Shown: positions 26,335-35,892, counted from the stretch's first letter. The stretch is 64,000 bases of DNA from Sediminibacterium magnilacihabitans (GCA_002973575.1 PVEQ01000010.1:1-64000), one strand, 5' to 3'. The notes: a model not told the origin generated them from the sequence alone. Made by a program: numbers and translations.

Positions 26335-27111
26335 TTATATCGATGCGCCATTCACTACGGCCAGCAGCTCATCATGAATTTTACCATTCGTGGCTATAAT
26401 ATGCGGTTGGTAGGGCGAATAAGCATGGCCTTTGAAGTCGGTCACTTTACCGCCCGCTTCTTCTACGATGAGGAATCCGGCGGCGCTGTCCCATGCCTGT
26501 AATTTGTGTTCGTAAAACCCGTCGAAACGGCCAGACGCTACCCAGCAAAGGTCAATCGCTGCACTGCCGAGCCGTCTTACCGGTACGCCCTTTCTGATCA
26601 ACTTTTCAAATACCTGCAACGGCCCATTGGGCATATCGAGATAGGTATAAGGGAACCCTGTTACCAGACAGCTTTTGATCACTTCGGTCTTCTGGCTCAC
26701 CGTTATTTTTTTATCATTCAGTGTAGCGCCGAAACCTTTTTGCGCAAAGAACATTTCCCCGATGAAAGGGTTATATACTGCGCCGAGGATCATTTCGCCG
26801 TTCTGCTCAATGCCAATGCTCACGCAGCAGATGGGGATGCCATTGGCAAAATTCACCGTACCATCGATGGGGTCGATGATCCATTTATAGGAGGAATCCT
26901 GGATGATTTCACCCGTTTCCTCACTTAAAATGAAATGATCGGGAAATTGCTGCCTGATCACTTCGAAAATGGCTTTTTCTGCGGCATGATCTGCTTCGGT
27001 TACCAGGTTATTGATCCCTTCTTTGTGACTGATTTCAAACTGGCCATTAAAAAAATGCCGTAATTGTGCGGCGCCTGCCTCAACGGCCTGCAATAAGGTT
27101 TGTTTCAACAT
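26335..27111 (-). CDS. Inositol monophosphatase family protein
   Basis: Lithium-sensitive phosphatase fold of 258 aa. Metal-binding motifs are present: LVTEADHAAEKAI near residue 37, LSEETGE near 62, WIIDPIDGTVNFANGIP near 76-92 and AWDSAAGFLIVEEAGG near 205. Members dephosphorylate inositol phosphates, fructose-1,6-bisphosphate or PAP. A CysQ-like PAP role is possible but less needed here because the sulfate pathway in this window appears to go through APS. It heads a transcript with thiL and the S41 protease. Confidence 0.9.
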   Translation of the reverse strand: MLKQTLLQAVEAGAAQLRHFFNGQFEISHKEGINNLVTEADHAAEKAIFEVIRQQFPDHFILSEETGEIIQDSSYKWIIDPIDGTVNFANGIPICCVSIGIEQNGEMILGAVYNPFIGEMFFAQKGFGATLNDKKITVSQKTEVIKSCLVTGFPYTYLDMPNGPLQVFEKLIRKGVPVRRLGSAAIDLCWVASGRFDGFYEHKLQAWDSAAGFLIVEEAGGKVTDFKGHAYSPYQPHIIATNGKIHDELLAVVNGASI

Positions 27112-27115
27112 GGCG

Positions 27116-27123
27116 CAAAAGTA
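27116..27123 (-). promoter_or_regulatory. Predicted -7 box just ahead of the inositol monophosphatase ATG
   Basis: TACTTTTG on the minus strand matches TAnnTTTG exactly and ends only 5 bp before the ATG at 27111. If used, transcription would begin at or within a base or two of the start codon, giving a leaderless mRNA. No good -33 element at the normal spacing is seen (a TTTG lies 15 bp upstream). Confidence 0.4.
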
Positions 27124-27166
27124 CCCAATTCCTTATGTCAAATTCCCTATTTCAGCTCATTTGCGT

Positions 27167-27174
27167 TAATTTTG
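27167..27174 (+). promoter_or_regulatory. Predicted -7 box of the GH3-family gene
   Basis: TAATTTTG matches TAnnTTTG exactly and lies 30 bp before the ATG at 27205, divergent from the box at 27116-27123. The -33 element is not obvious. Confidence 0.45.
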
Positions 27175-27204
27175 TATATTCAAATTGATAAACCTGCGCT
27201 AACG

Positions 27205-28743
27205 ATGGCAATACTTGATATCAAGCTACCTAATTCTATACTCAAGGCCCTCCGGTTACCACAGAACAATCCCCGGAGACAGCAGATCAAAGTATTGAAG
27301 AAATTACTCCGTAAAGCCAGGTTCACCTCTTTTGGCCAGCAATACCGGTTCGATGAAGTATTGCTGAGCAAGCATCCCGGGAAAAAATTCCAGGAAATGG
27401 TGCCGGTTTTCACCTATAATAAGATATACACTGATTGGTGGCACACCACCCTTGAAGGAACGCCCGATATCTGCTGGCCCGGCAAAATCCGGTATTATGC
27501 CCTCAGCAGCGGCACCAGTGAGGCCGCCAGCAAATACATTCCCGTAACCAACGACCTGTTGAGGGGCAATAAGATCGTCATGATCAAACAGCTCCTGAGC
27601 CTGCGGAATTATGAAGATATCCCGTACAGTTCTGTGAGCAAAGGCTGGCTTACCCTGGGTGGCAGTACCGATCTGCAGAAAGGATCAGGCTATTATGCCG
27701 GCGACCTGAGCGGCATCACCGCTAAAAACGCCCCCTTCTGGTTCCAGCCTTTTTATAAGCCCGGTAAAAAGATTGCCAAGGAGAAAGACTGGAACAAGAA
27801 GATCGAAGAGATCGTTGAAAAAGCTCCGCACTGGGATATCGGTTTCCTGGTAGGCGTGCCGGCCTGGATACAGATGTGTGTTGAAATGATCATCGAACGC
27901 TATAAACTCAATAACATTCATGAAATGTGGCCCAACCTGGCTTTCTTCGTGCATGGGGGCGTTAGCTTCGAACCTTATAAGAAAGGGTTTGAAAAACTAT
28001 TGGGTAAGCCCATCACCTATATCGAAACCTATCTTGCCAGTGAAGGGTTCATCGCTTACCAGGACCGCCAGTACAGCACCGGCATGCGATTGGTTACCGG
28101 CGAACATATTTTTATGGAGTTCGTTCCCTTTGATTCCAAAAATTTCAATGCCGATGGAGAAATAGTCAGCAATCCTGAAGCGCTCATGATCCATGAAGTG
28201 GAGGAAGGCAAAGACTATGCACTGCTCATCAGCACAGCTGCCGGCGCCTGGCGATACCTCATCGGTGATACCATACGGTTTGTTGACAAAGAACGTTGCG
28301 AGATCGTGATCACCGGCCGCACCAAACATTTCCTCAGCCTCGTAGGTGAACACCTGAGTGTGGAGAATATGAACAAAGCCATACAGCTTGTCAGCGATGA
28401 AATGAATATCTGCATCCCTGAATTTACCGTTGCCGGCATACCCCATGGCAACTTCTTTGCACACCAGTGGTATGTGGCCTGTAACGATCATGTGGATGGA
28501 AAGAAACTGGCTGCCAAAATCGATGAAAAGCTGAAGATGCTGAACGATGATTATGCTGTTGAAAGAAACAGCGCTTTGAAAGAGGTCTTCGTAGAAGTGC
28601 TCAGCGAACAACAGTTCATGGACTTCATGCGCTGCAAAGGAAAAGTAGGCGGACAACACAAATTCCCCCGTGTATTAAAAGGTCGCATGCTGGAAGACTG
28701 GCAACGCTTTCTTAAAAGTGAACTAACCACTGTACATGCTTAA
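27205..28743 (+). CDS. GH3 auxin-responsive promoter family protein (acyl-adenylate/amido synthetase fold)
   Basis: Bacterial GH3-family protein, 512 aa from the ATG at 27205 (MAILDIKLPNSI). Plant GH3 enzymes adenylate carboxylic acids and join them to amino acids; bacterial members share the fold but their substrates are unknown. ATP-binding signatures are YALSSGTSEAASKYIP near residue 97 and the YLASEGFIAYQ segment near 275. A C-terminal domain begins near VITGRTKHFLSLVGEHLS (about 368). The cyclophilin gene overlaps its end by 8 bp, so translation is probably coupled. Confidence 0.85.
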   Translation: MAILDIKLPNSILKALRLPQNNPRRQQIKVLKKLLRKARFTSFGQQYRFDEVLLSKHPGKKFQEMVPVFTYNKIYTDWWHTTLEGTPDICWPGKIRYYALSSGTSEAASKYIPVTNDLLRGNKIVMIKQLLSLRNYEDIPYSSVSKGWLTLGGSTDLQKGSGYYAGDLSGITAKNAPFWFQPFYKPGKKIAKEKDWNKKIEEIVEKAPHWDIGFLVGVPAWIQMCVEMIIERYKLNNIHEMWPNLAFFVHGGVSFEPYKKGFEKLLGKPITYIETYLASEGFIAYQDRQYSTGMRLVTGEHIFMEFVPFDSKNFNADGEIVSNPEALMIHEVEEGKDYALLISTAAGAWRYLIGDTIRFVDKERCEIVITGRTKHFLSLVGEHLSVENMNKAIQLVSDEMNICIPEFTVAGIPHGNFFAHQWYVACNDHVDGKKLAAKIDEKLKMLNDDYAVERNSALKEVFVEVLSEQQFMDFMRCKGKVGGQHKFPRVLKGRMLEDWQRFLKSELTTVHA

Positions 28744-29380
28744 ACCGGTTTTGCTGAAGGGCATATTCGCCTGCTCTCTGCTGCTTTCCTGTTTATGGCC
28801 GAAAGCGCAGGTACCCGACCAGGCCATACTTCATTTAAGAGCGCCCGATACTTTCAAAGCCCGGTTCACTACCACCAAAGGCGCATTCGTCATTGAAGTT
28901 TACCGCAATTGGTCGCCCTTGGGTGCCGACCGGCTGTACCAGCTCATCAGATCGGGCTTTTACAATAATTCCGTTCTGTTCAGGGTACAGCGTAATTACG
29001 TGATCCAGTTTGGGATAGCCAACAACCCCAAAGTGAACCGCTTTTGGGATACGCGTAAAATATCCGATGAACCCGCAAAATTCAACAATGAGAAAGCCGT
29101 GATCTCTTTTGCCCGCGATGGCGCCAATAACCGCGCCACGCAGCTCTTCATTAATATGGCCGACAACCACAAACTGGATACCATTTTTCGCAACGGGGTA
29201 AAAGGATATACACCCGTTGCCAGGGTTATAAAAGGAATGGAAGTTGTGGCATCTTTTTATGACGCTTATGGAAGAAGCACGCTCGCACACCAGGATTCTG
29301 TTTATCTTCACGGCAATCAATACTTCTATCAACATTTCCCGGGATTGGATAAAATCATTGTTGCCACCATTCTCGAATAA
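28736..29380 (+). CDS. Exported peptidyl-prolyl isomerase (cyclophilin type)
   Basis: Cyclophilin-family peptidyl-prolyl cis-trans isomerase, 214 aa. An N-terminal signal (LLKGIFACSLLLSC, possibly a lipobox with Cys19) directs it to the periplasm. Cyclophilin blocks are TTKGAFVIEVYRNWSPLGADRL, GFYNNSVLFRVQRNYVIQFG near residue 78 and ISFARDGANNRATQLFIN near 121; the usual GxQFF motif appears as ATQLFIN. It would help fold exported proteins. It overlaps the GH3 gene by 8 bp and is followed by a LysE-type transporter after 44 bp. Confidence 0.88.
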   Translation: MLKPVLLKGIFACSLLLSCLWPKAQVPDQAILHLRAPDTFKARFTTTKGAFVIEVYRNWSPLGADRLYQLIRSGFYNNSVLFRVQRNYVIQFGIANNPKVNRFWDTRKISDEPAKFNNEKAVISFARDGANNRATQLFINMADNHKLDTIFRNGVKGYTPVARVIKGMEVVASFYDAYGRSTLAHQDSVYLHGNQYFYQHFPGLDKIIVATILE

Positions 29381-29424
29381 TTGTTGATGAAACTGATCTG
29401 TTGACCGGTAAATAATTATCAAGC

Positions 29425-30081
29425 ATGATTGCTCCGCTTATCAAGGGTTTGATTTTAGGTGTGATATTGAGTATTTCGGTAGGGCCGGTGATCTTTGCCA
29501 TTATTAAACAAAGCATCAACAACGGTCACAAAGCCGGGTATTTTTTTGTAGCAGGCGTATCGGCCAGTGATATTTTACTGGTGTTGGTCTGCAATTTTTT
29601 TACTTCACTCTTCACTACCGCACTCAACCACCGCACTTTCATTGCAGTGGCAGGAAGCGCTTTCCTGGTAGCAGTAGGCATTTACACGCTTTTTTTCAAA
29701 AAAGTACATACGGATGAAAGCAATAATATCGTCGATAAAAAGTTCAGGAAACGCGATCTGCTGGCCATCTTTTTTTCCGGCTTTTTTATGAACATGCTGA
29801 ACCCGGCGGTATTCATTTTCTGGTTTGCCTGGACAGCAGCCATCCTGGCCGATTCGCAAACGGCGGTCCATCCCATAGAATACAGGACCATTGTGTTCGG
29901 CACCTGCCTGGCATTCGTACTGTTTTCCGATCTGCTCAAAGTGATGCTGGCCGGTAAGTTGAGGCCCAAGCTCACACCGGGCAATCTTCATCTCATCAAT
30001 AAAATATCCGGACTGATCCTCATCGGTTTTGGCATTGCACTTTGCTGGGGTATATTGACCTATGGAAATAAAATAGGATAG
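29425..30081 (+). CDS. LysE family transporter
   Basis: Inner-membrane exporter of the LysE/RhtB family, 218 aa with about six hydrophobic helices. The N-terminal block GLILGVILSISVGPVIFAIIKQSINNGHKAG and the mid-protein SGFFMNMLNPAVFIFW are diagnostic. Family members export amino acids or related metabolites; the substrate is not predictable. The MtgA gene starts 4 bp after its stop. Confidence 0.9.
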   Translation: MIAPLIKGLILGVILSISVGPVIFAIIKQSINNGHKAGYFFVAGVSASDILLVLVCNFFTSLFTTALNHRTFIAVAGSAFLVAVGIYTLFFKKVHTDESNNIVDKKFRKRDLLAIFFSGFFMNMLNPAVFIFWFAWTAAILADSQTAVHPIEYRTIVFGTCLAFVLFSDLLKVMLAGKLRPKLTPGNLHLINKISGLILIGFGIALCWGILTYGNKIG

Positions 30082-30085
30082 GAAA

Positions 30086-30808
30086 ATGGTAAAGAAAAAA
30101 TCTTCCCGCCTGGGAAAAATAGGGCGATGGATCAGGAGAGCATTGCTCATTATGTTCCTTTCTTCATTGGTCTACATCATTCTCTGCAAATGGATCATGC
30201 CGCCCATTACACTTACACAGGCAGCAAATGCTTTCGGTTACGGCTTGAAACGAGATTATGTATCCTGGAACGATATCTCTTATAATATAAAGCTGGCAGC
30301 TATTGCCAGTGAAGACCAGACTTACCCCGATCATAGCGGGTTCGATTGGGATGCCATTGAAAAAAGCCTGCGTCCCAAAAAGAAAGGAAAGAAAACCAGG
30401 ATCCCTTTGGGTGGCGGCGCCAGCACCATTACCCAGCAGGCAGCCAAGAATGTTTTTCTATGGCAGGGGGGCGGTTTCGACCGCTTTATTCGCAAAGTAC
30501 CGGAACTCTATTTTACCAAAATGATCGAATGGATATGGGGTAAGCAACGCATATTGGAAGTGTACCTGAATGTGATTGAAATGGGACCGGGTATTTTTGG
30601 AGTGGAAGCCGCATCCCGTGCCTATTTTGGAAAAAGTGCCCGTAATCTTTCCCGCGCAGAAGCTGCCATGATCATCGCCTGTCTGCCCAACCCCAAGCGG
30701 TTCAGCGTACAACCGATGAGCCGTCGCGTGGCCTGGCGTTATCCGCAGATTGTTCAGCAAATGCACAATATTGAAGATGATCCCGACATACAAGCCATCA
30801 TCCGTTAA
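30086..30808 (+). CDS. mtgA: Monofunctional peptidoglycan transglycosylase
   Basis: GT51 glycosyltransferase that polymerises lipid II glycan strands at the outer face of the inner membrane, 240 aa with one N-terminal membrane anchor (about residues 16-34). Catalytic and donor-site motifs are AIASEDQTYPDHSGFDW near residue 72 (the first Glu is catalytic), GASTITQQAAKNVFLW near 111, GKQRILEVYLNVIEMGPGIFG near 152 and ARNLSRAEAAMIIACLPNP near 190. No transpeptidase domain is present. The last 4 bp overlap the convergent kinase gene. Confidence 0.93.
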   Translation: MVKKKSSRLGKIGRWIRRALLIMFLSSLVYIILCKWIMPPITLTQAANAFGYGLKRDYVSWNDISYNIKLAAIASEDQTYPDHSGFDWDAIEKSLRPKKKGKKTRIPLGGGASTITQQAAKNVFLWQGGGFDRFIRKVPELYFTKMIEWIWGKQRILEVYLNVIEMGPGIFGVEAASRAYFGKSARNLSRAEAAMIIACLPNPKRFSVQPMSRRVAWRYPQIVQQMHNIEDDPDIQAIIR

Positions 30809-31395
30809 TGGATCCATTGCTCAACAGCGTCAATGGCTGTCTGTAAACGCTGATCATAATTGCCGTTGATCTCAACCCAGGGAACTTGTTGGTTAATGAG
30901 CAGGTCTTTGTAAATGCGATAGAGTTCCTGCCGCGGTTGTTCATCCGGATATTCCCGCAATTCCTCTTTTACCCAGGGCAGATCCACGTTGCACAAAAGA
31001 TACAGATCGTATTTGCGCCAAACGATTTCGTCCAGGATAAACTGGTGGCATTTTCCAAAAACATATTCGCACCATACTTTCATCACATACATATCCGTAT
31101 CTACAAACAGGCACGGCACATGTGGCGAAGCAATCAGCGAATTGCGCTTGACCCAATGCTTGTCTGCCGTTGATGACCATTGTTGTTTCACCAGTGAAAA
31201 ATATTCATCTTCCAGCGCAAGCTGTCCTTTTGCAATGGTCAGCAGGTCATCGAATGTATATTCCGTACCATGTGTTAACAGGTATTCCCTTGCAAATTCA
31301 GGGCACCATTCGGTATTGTAATGCTGTGCCAGCAACTCGCACAAAGTGCTTTTGCCGGTTGACTCCGGCCCAATGACAACAACTTTTTTAATCAT
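30805..31395 (-). CDS. NadR-like P-loop kinase (predicted ribosylnicotinamide kinase)
   Basis: P-loop ATPase of 196 aa with Walker A GPESTGKST at residues 9-17 and CPEFAREYL near 35, wording typical of the kinase half of NadR. It lacks the NMN adenylyltransferase half of the two-domain enzyme. Its gene overlaps the end of pnuC by 8 bp. A nicotinamide riboside importer next to this kinase makes phosphorylation of the riboside to NMN the likely reaction, trapping it for NAD synthesis. Confidence 0.82.
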   Translation of the reverse strand: MIKKVVVIGPESTGKSTLCELLAQHYNTEWCPEFAREYLLTHGTEYTFDDLLTIAKGQLALEDEYFSLVKQQWSSTADKHWVKRNSLIASPHVPCLFVDTDMYVMKVWCEYVFGKCHQFILDEIVWRKYDLYLLCNVDLPWVKEELREYPDEQPRQELYRIYKDLLINQQVPWVEINGNYDQRLQTAIDAVEQWIH

Positions 31396-32020
31396 GATTT
31401 GTAACGATGAGCGCTTTTCTTTTCCATTCGATGAGTCCGGCTATTGCCAACACCAGCAATACCAGGAACTGCACGCTGGTGAAAACGTACCCTTTGATGA
31501 AATATAACGGAATGGAAGCGATATTTGTTGCGATCCACCAGATCCAGCTTTCTACTTTTTTCTTGGCCATCAGCCACATACCGGTATAAGCCGTAGCGCT
31601 GGCGAAGGCATCGGCCCACGGAATAGCTTCGGGGGCAAATGCTTTTTTGAGCCAGGTGAGTGCGCCGAAGATCGCCACATAAAAAACCACGAAGAACAAC
31701 AGTTGTTCTATCCGGTTGCGTGCACTGCTGTAAGTAATGTGCAATAAAGTTTCTTTGTTCTGCTGGTCTTTCCTTGCCCAGAGCATCCACCCGTAAATAC
31801 TCATCACCGTATAGTAAAAATTTACGCTGGCCTCGCCCAGTAAGTGACCTTTTACACTCAGGTAAACATAAATGCTGGTGTTGATGAGCCCTACCGGGTA
31901 CACGAGTATGTTTTCTTTACGGCTGAACCATACGCTGGCAATACCTGCGAATACGGCTATGAATTCAAGCGCGCCTGTTTGTTGTAATCCGTCGATAAAT
32001 TGGTTGAAAACATTCGTCAT
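31388..32020 (-). CDS. pnuC: Nicotinamide riboside transporter PnuC
   Basis: PnuC-family facilitator of the inner membrane, 210 aa from the ATG at 32020, with about seven hydrophobic segments. Family blocks are EFIAVFAGIASVWFSRKENILVYPVGLINTSIYVYL near the start, INTSIYVYLS, YYTVMSIYGWMLW near residue 88, and the ending WWIATNIASIPLYFIKGYVFTSVQFLVLL. It imports nicotinamide riboside; uptake is driven by phosphorylation inside the cell, here probably by the overlapping NadR-like kinase. Confidence 0.92.
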   Translation of the reverse strand: MTNVFNQFIDGLQQTGALEFIAVFAGIASVWFSRKENILVYPVGLINTSIYVYLSVKGHLLGEASVNFYYTVMSIYGWMLWARKDQQNKETLLHITYSSARNRIEQLLFFVVFYVAIFGALTWLKKAFAPEAIPWADAFASATAYTGMWLMAKKKVESWIWWIATNIASIPLYFIKGYVFTSVQFLVLLVLAIAGLIEWKRKALIVTNHD

Positions 32021-32081
32021 CTGGCGAAACCGGTATTGAATGAGCAAATGAAATTACAGATTCATTGTTTAATCACGTCCG

Positions 32082-33581
32082 TCAATTGCTGAAATAATAG
32101 ATGGCGCCGTCTTCGAAGCTTTTTTGCCAAAGCAGTTTTTTATGGCGCTGTATAAAATCGATAGAGACCAGGTCGGGGTTGTCTCCATCGGTAAACATTA
32201 CCACACAAAACGACGGATAGCTAAAAAACTCTTCTATCTCTTTCTGTATGTCCTTATGCGGTAACATGTCGGCCCGCATGCCGGTAAGAAAATAAATGGC
32301 GTCATTGGCGTTCGCATACACCAGCGAACCCAGCTCCTGTTTGTGCTTGCGTATGTAATCAATGGTTTCCGACTGTGTCCAGCTATCTTCGGTATAACCG
32401 GGAATGCCGGCATCTTTTATGTCTTCCCATGCATTGGCATTCTGCCGGTACTGGTACCATTGGAAGGAGGCATACAAAAAGAACATCAAAGCACAGAGGA
32501 TGATCTTTTTTATGCCGAATGCGCTTTGCACTGCCGGGACAAACCAGCCGGTAAGCAACAGCAACATCGGAATATATAATGGCAACAACAGGCGGCTGTT
32601 CAGCTCTTCAAAACGCGAAACCGTAGCAATCGTTACCATGAATAACGCATACACCAGGAAAAAAAGCGACAGCGCCATTTCGTAAGACCGAAAAAACTGC
32701 TGCTGTAATATCCGGTATACTACCACAGTCAGTGCCAGTAATACTACGATGATGAACAGCACGGCCATCGCTTTTTCATAGCCCTTCATGAATGGCAACC
32801 AACTACCAAATGTGTTCCCGATATCGAGCAAATTATCCCATAAATCCCTTTCTGCTCTTTCTCTGACACCGGTAAAACTTTGCGACACGAAATGGTTCCT
32901 GATCAGGTTTGCTGCCAGCAAGGAAGCGCCGGTAAGGTTGAAGACCAGCAGGTGTTGTATCTTTTTCTTCCTGCCAAGTGTTTCATCGGCCAGCATCAGT
33001 ATACTTCCCACTGCCAATAATACCACGCCGGCATAACGCGTAACCAGTGTAATGGCGGTTATCAGTGATAACAACAGTAAAGAGCGCCAGGTTTTTTGCT
33101 GCAGGTACCGCTGCGCCTGGATGATGAAAACCAAAATGAGTAAAACAAAAACCGTTTCGGACCACAACATGGAATAGGCTTGCAACATACAACGGCTCAA
33201 TACCAGCGCCAGCAGGAACAAGCTTCTATACCAGGTGGCGGTTTTTTCCAGTCCGTTGATGATGGTTGCCGTTGCGAACAAAACGCCACCGAACAACAAA
33301 CTGTTCAATACCGGGGCAAATGCCATCACCGATAATCCCGTAATAAATTGTATGGCGGCCAGCAGGCAGGGATATCCTGCCGGAAAAAGTACCAGCAGCA
33401 AGCCTGTAAAATCTGCCATGCGGCCATGCTGGCGAATGTTTTCCGCCGTGGTGATGTATTCGACAGAATCGGGAGAGATGCCTATGCCGCTGTGCTTCGT
33501 CAGCAGGTAAAGGGCAAAGGCCGACAGAACCGTTGCCAGCAATGCATCCCAGTATTTACTCCACAATCCTGAGTTTTGCAT
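32082..33581 (-). CDS. Multi-span membrane protein, glycosyltransferase 39/ArnT-like
   Basis: Integral membrane protein of 499 aa from the ATG at 33581, with about ten hydrophobic helices and a soluble C-terminal domain of about 110 residues. The first loop contains GISPDSVEYITTAENIRQHG, the Asp-rich loop position where GT-C glycosyltransferases (PMT/ArnT type) bind a lipid-linked sugar donor. It probably transfers a sugar from a polyprenyl carrier to a lipid or protein on the periplasmic side. The acceptor is unknown. Its start lies 26 bp inside the end of uvrD, so translation may be coupled. Confidence 0.7.
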   Translation of the reverse strand: MQNSGLWSKYWDALLATVLSAFALYLLTKHSGIGISPDSVEYITTAENIRQHGRMADFTGLLLVLFPAGYPCLLAAIQFITGLSVMAFAPVLNSLLFGGVLFATATIINGLEKTATWYRSLFLLALVLSRCMLQAYSMLWSETVFVLLILVFIIQAQRYLQQKTWRSLLLLSLITAITLVTRYAGVVLLAVGSILMLADETLGRKKKIQHLLVFNLTGASLLAANLIRNHFVSQSFTGVRERAERDLWDNLLDIGNTFGSWLPFMKGYEKAMAVLFIIVVLLALTVVVYRILQQQFFRSYEMALSLFFLVYALFMVTIATVSRFEELNSRLLLPLYIPMLLLLTGWFVPAVQSAFGIKKIILCALMFFLYASFQWYQYRQNANAWEDIKDAGIPGYTEDSWTQSETIDYIRKHKQELGSLVYANANDAIYFLTGMRADMLPHKDIQKEIEEFFSYPSFCVVMFTDGDNPDLVSIDFIQRHKKLLWQKSFEDGAIYYFSN

Positions 33582-35862
33582 AATTGAGCATGATCTTTTT
33601 TTCTCCATTCAGCTGAAACTGAATAGTGGCAATGGGATTATGATTGGAACCTTCTATTGCAACGATCCTGCCAAACCCAAATTTCTGGTGCTCTACTTCT
33701 TGTCCCGCTTGCAATGCCGAAACATCGCTTGCCACAAAATCTATCGAAGGTTTGTGTTCCACTACTTTATTCGGTGGCGCAGGCGGCAGGTATTCGGGCT
33801 TACTCGGTTGTCTGCTCACCGGAGCTTTCCTGGCAGGCGCGGCGCCAAATCCGCCAAACCGCTGATCAAATCCGGTGCTGTTCCGCGCACCGCCTCCGGC
33901 GTAGCTTTTATCGATATACTGCTCGGGCATTTCATCAATGAACCGGCTCGGCTCATTTTGCACCAACTGTCCAAAACGGTAGCGCGAATTGGCATAAGTT
34001 AGCCACAACCGTTGCTTGGCACGGGTTACCGCCACATAAAAAAGCCGGCGTTCTTCTTCGAGTTCTTCCCGGGTGTTGATGGCCATGCCACTGGGGAAAA
34101 GACTTTCTTCCACACCGGCCACAAATACGCATCCGAATTCAAGTCCCTTTGCAGCATGTATGGTCATCAGTTTTACCACATCGCTGTTTTCTTTATCGTC
34201 ATCGGCATCGGTGAGTAAAGTGATTTGCTGGAGATAAGCACCCAGCGATTTATTGCCTACTTCTCCATCTTCATTAGCCGGACTTTCGATCCATTCCTTG
34301 ATAGAGTTCAGCAATTCCTGGATGTTCTCATAACGGGCCAATCCTTCTGTGGTCTTATCGTTGAAGAGTTCTTTTACAATATTGGTATGTTTGCCTACCT
34401 GCACCGCTACATCGTAAGCGTTCTTTTCAGTTAAGAGGCTCTGAAAATAACGGATCATGGTAACGAAATTCTGCAACGCTTCCAATGTGCCTGCTTTAAA
34501 ACCAAATTCTGCAGCGCGGGTAAGCACATCGAACATGGGAATATTCTGTTCATTGGCAATGATCACGCATTTTTCAATCGTGGTTTTACCAATGCCTCTT
34601 ACCGGGTAATTGATGATGCGTTTGAGCGCTTCTTCATCTTTTGTATTGATGATCACACGCAGGTAAGCCAGGAAATCTTTGATCTCTTTGCGCTGGTAGA
34701 AACTCACTCCTCCATAGATGCGATAGGGTATACCCATCCGCCGCAGGCTTTCTTCAAAAGAACGGCTCTGTGCGTTGGTGCGATAGAGGATGGCAAAATC
34801 CCGGTTGAGGTAATGATTGCGCAGCTTTTGTTCCTGGATAGTATCTGCCACAAACCGTCCTTCGTCGTTATCGGTCATGGTGCGCACCAGCCTGATCTTG
34901 TCGCCCTCGGCATTATCTGTCCACAGGTTTTTGGGAATCTGCCCTTTGTTATTCCTGATCACTTCATTGGCAACATGGATGATGTTTTTGCTGCTGCGGT
35001 AATTCTGTTCCAGTTTTACCACTTTCACATCATCATAATCTTTTTGAAACTGGAGGATGTTCTCAATGGTAGCGCCCCGAAAACTGTAAATACTTTGTGC
35101 GTCATCGCCCACCACGCAAATGTTCTCGTGCACGGCGGCCAGTAATTTGGCTATCTGGTACTGTACAGGGTTCGTATCCTGGTACTCATCGATCATGATG
35201 TATTTGAACTTGTGCTGGTATTTGTGCAGTGCGTCTGGAAAATGTTTAAGCACTTCATACATTTTCAGCAGCAGGTCATCGAAATCCATGGCGCCGTTCT
35301 TGAAACAGCGGCTGGCGTAAGCAGCATAGATCTGCGCAATGGCGGGCCGGTTAGCGCGCATGTCTTCCTGTTGTATGAAATGATCGAGTGCATATTCAGC
35401 CGGAGTCATCAACGCATTCTTGGCAGCTGAAATGCGGCTGCCTACAATATTGGGCTTATAATGTTTATCGTCGAGGTTCAGTTCATTGACCACCGTTTTG
35501 ATCACCGAGCGGCTATCGTCGGTATCGTAAATGGTGAAATTGGCCGGATAGCCGAGTCGATGCGCTTCGGCCCGCAGCAAACGGGCAAAAACGCTGTGGA
35601 AAGTGCCTATATAAAGATTACGTGCTTCTGTATTACCCAGTATTTTTTCAACCCTTTCTTTCATTTCGGCTGCGGCCTTGTTGGTAAAGGTCAGCGCCAG
35701 TATGTTAAACGAATCAATACCATGGGCCATGAGGTGCGCGATACGGGTAGTCAGCACTTTTGTTTTTCCACTCCCTGCCCCGGCCACAATCATCAGCGGT
35801 CCGTTGATATGCGTTACCGCTTCCAACTGGGGCTCATTCAGTCCTTTCAGATAATCTTGCAT
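33556..35862 (-). CDS. uvrD: UvrD/PcrA-type DNA helicase
   Basis: Superfamily 1A 3'-to-5' DNA helicase, 768 aa, used in nucleotide excision repair and replication-fork upkeep. Motifs include the Q motif LNEPQLEAV, AGAGSGKT (residues 27-34), LTFTNKAAAEMKERV, FKYIMIDEYQDTNPVQY (near 220), VGDDAQSIYSFRGA, EQNYRSSKNI, LMTIHAAKGLEFGCVF (near 570) and VAVTRAKQRLWL. A Pro/Ala-rich linker (about 655-700) joins a C-terminal tudor-like domain (VEHQKFGFGRIVAIEG) of the PcrA type that binds RNA polymerase in other bacteria. Confidence 0.95.
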   Translation of the reverse strand: MQDYLKGLNEPQLEAVTHINGPLMIVAGAGSGKTKVLTTRIAHLMAHGIDSFNILALTFTNKAAAEMKERVEKILGNTEARNLYIGTFHSVFARLLRAEAHRLGYPANFTIYDTDDSRSVIKTVVNELNLDDKHYKPNIVGSRISAAKNALMTPAEYALDHFIQQEDMRANRPAIAQIYAAYASRCFKNGAMDFDDLLLKMYEVLKHFPDALHKYQHKFKYIMIDEYQDTNPVQYQIAKLLAAVHENICVVGDDAQSIYSFRGATIENILQFQKDYDDVKVVKLEQNYRSSKNIIHVANEVIRNNKGQIPKNLWTDNAEGDKIRLVRTMTDNDEGRFVADTIQEQKLRNHYLNRDFAILYRTNAQSRSFEESLRRMGIPYRIYGGVSFYQRKEIKDFLAYLRVIINTKDEEALKRIINYPVRGIGKTTIEKCVIIANEQNIPMFDVLTRAAEFGFKAGTLEALQNFVTMIRYFQSLLTEKNAYDVAVQVGKHTNIVKELFNDKTTEGLARYENIQELLNSIKEWIESPANEDGEVGNKSLGAYLQQITLLTDADDDKENSDVVKLMTIHAAKGLEFGCVFVAGVEESLFPSGMAINTREELEEERRLFYVAVTRAKQRLWLTYANSRYRFGQLVQNEPSRFIDEMPEQYIDKSYAGGGARNSTGFDQRFGGFGAAPARKAPVSRQPSKPEYLPPAPPNKVVEHKPSIDFVASDVSALQAGQEVEHQKFGFGRIVAIEGSNHNPIATIQFQLNGEKKIMLNYAKLRIVE

Positions 35863-35892
35863 GGGTGCAAGTTAATCAGATGATCGCAGTGT

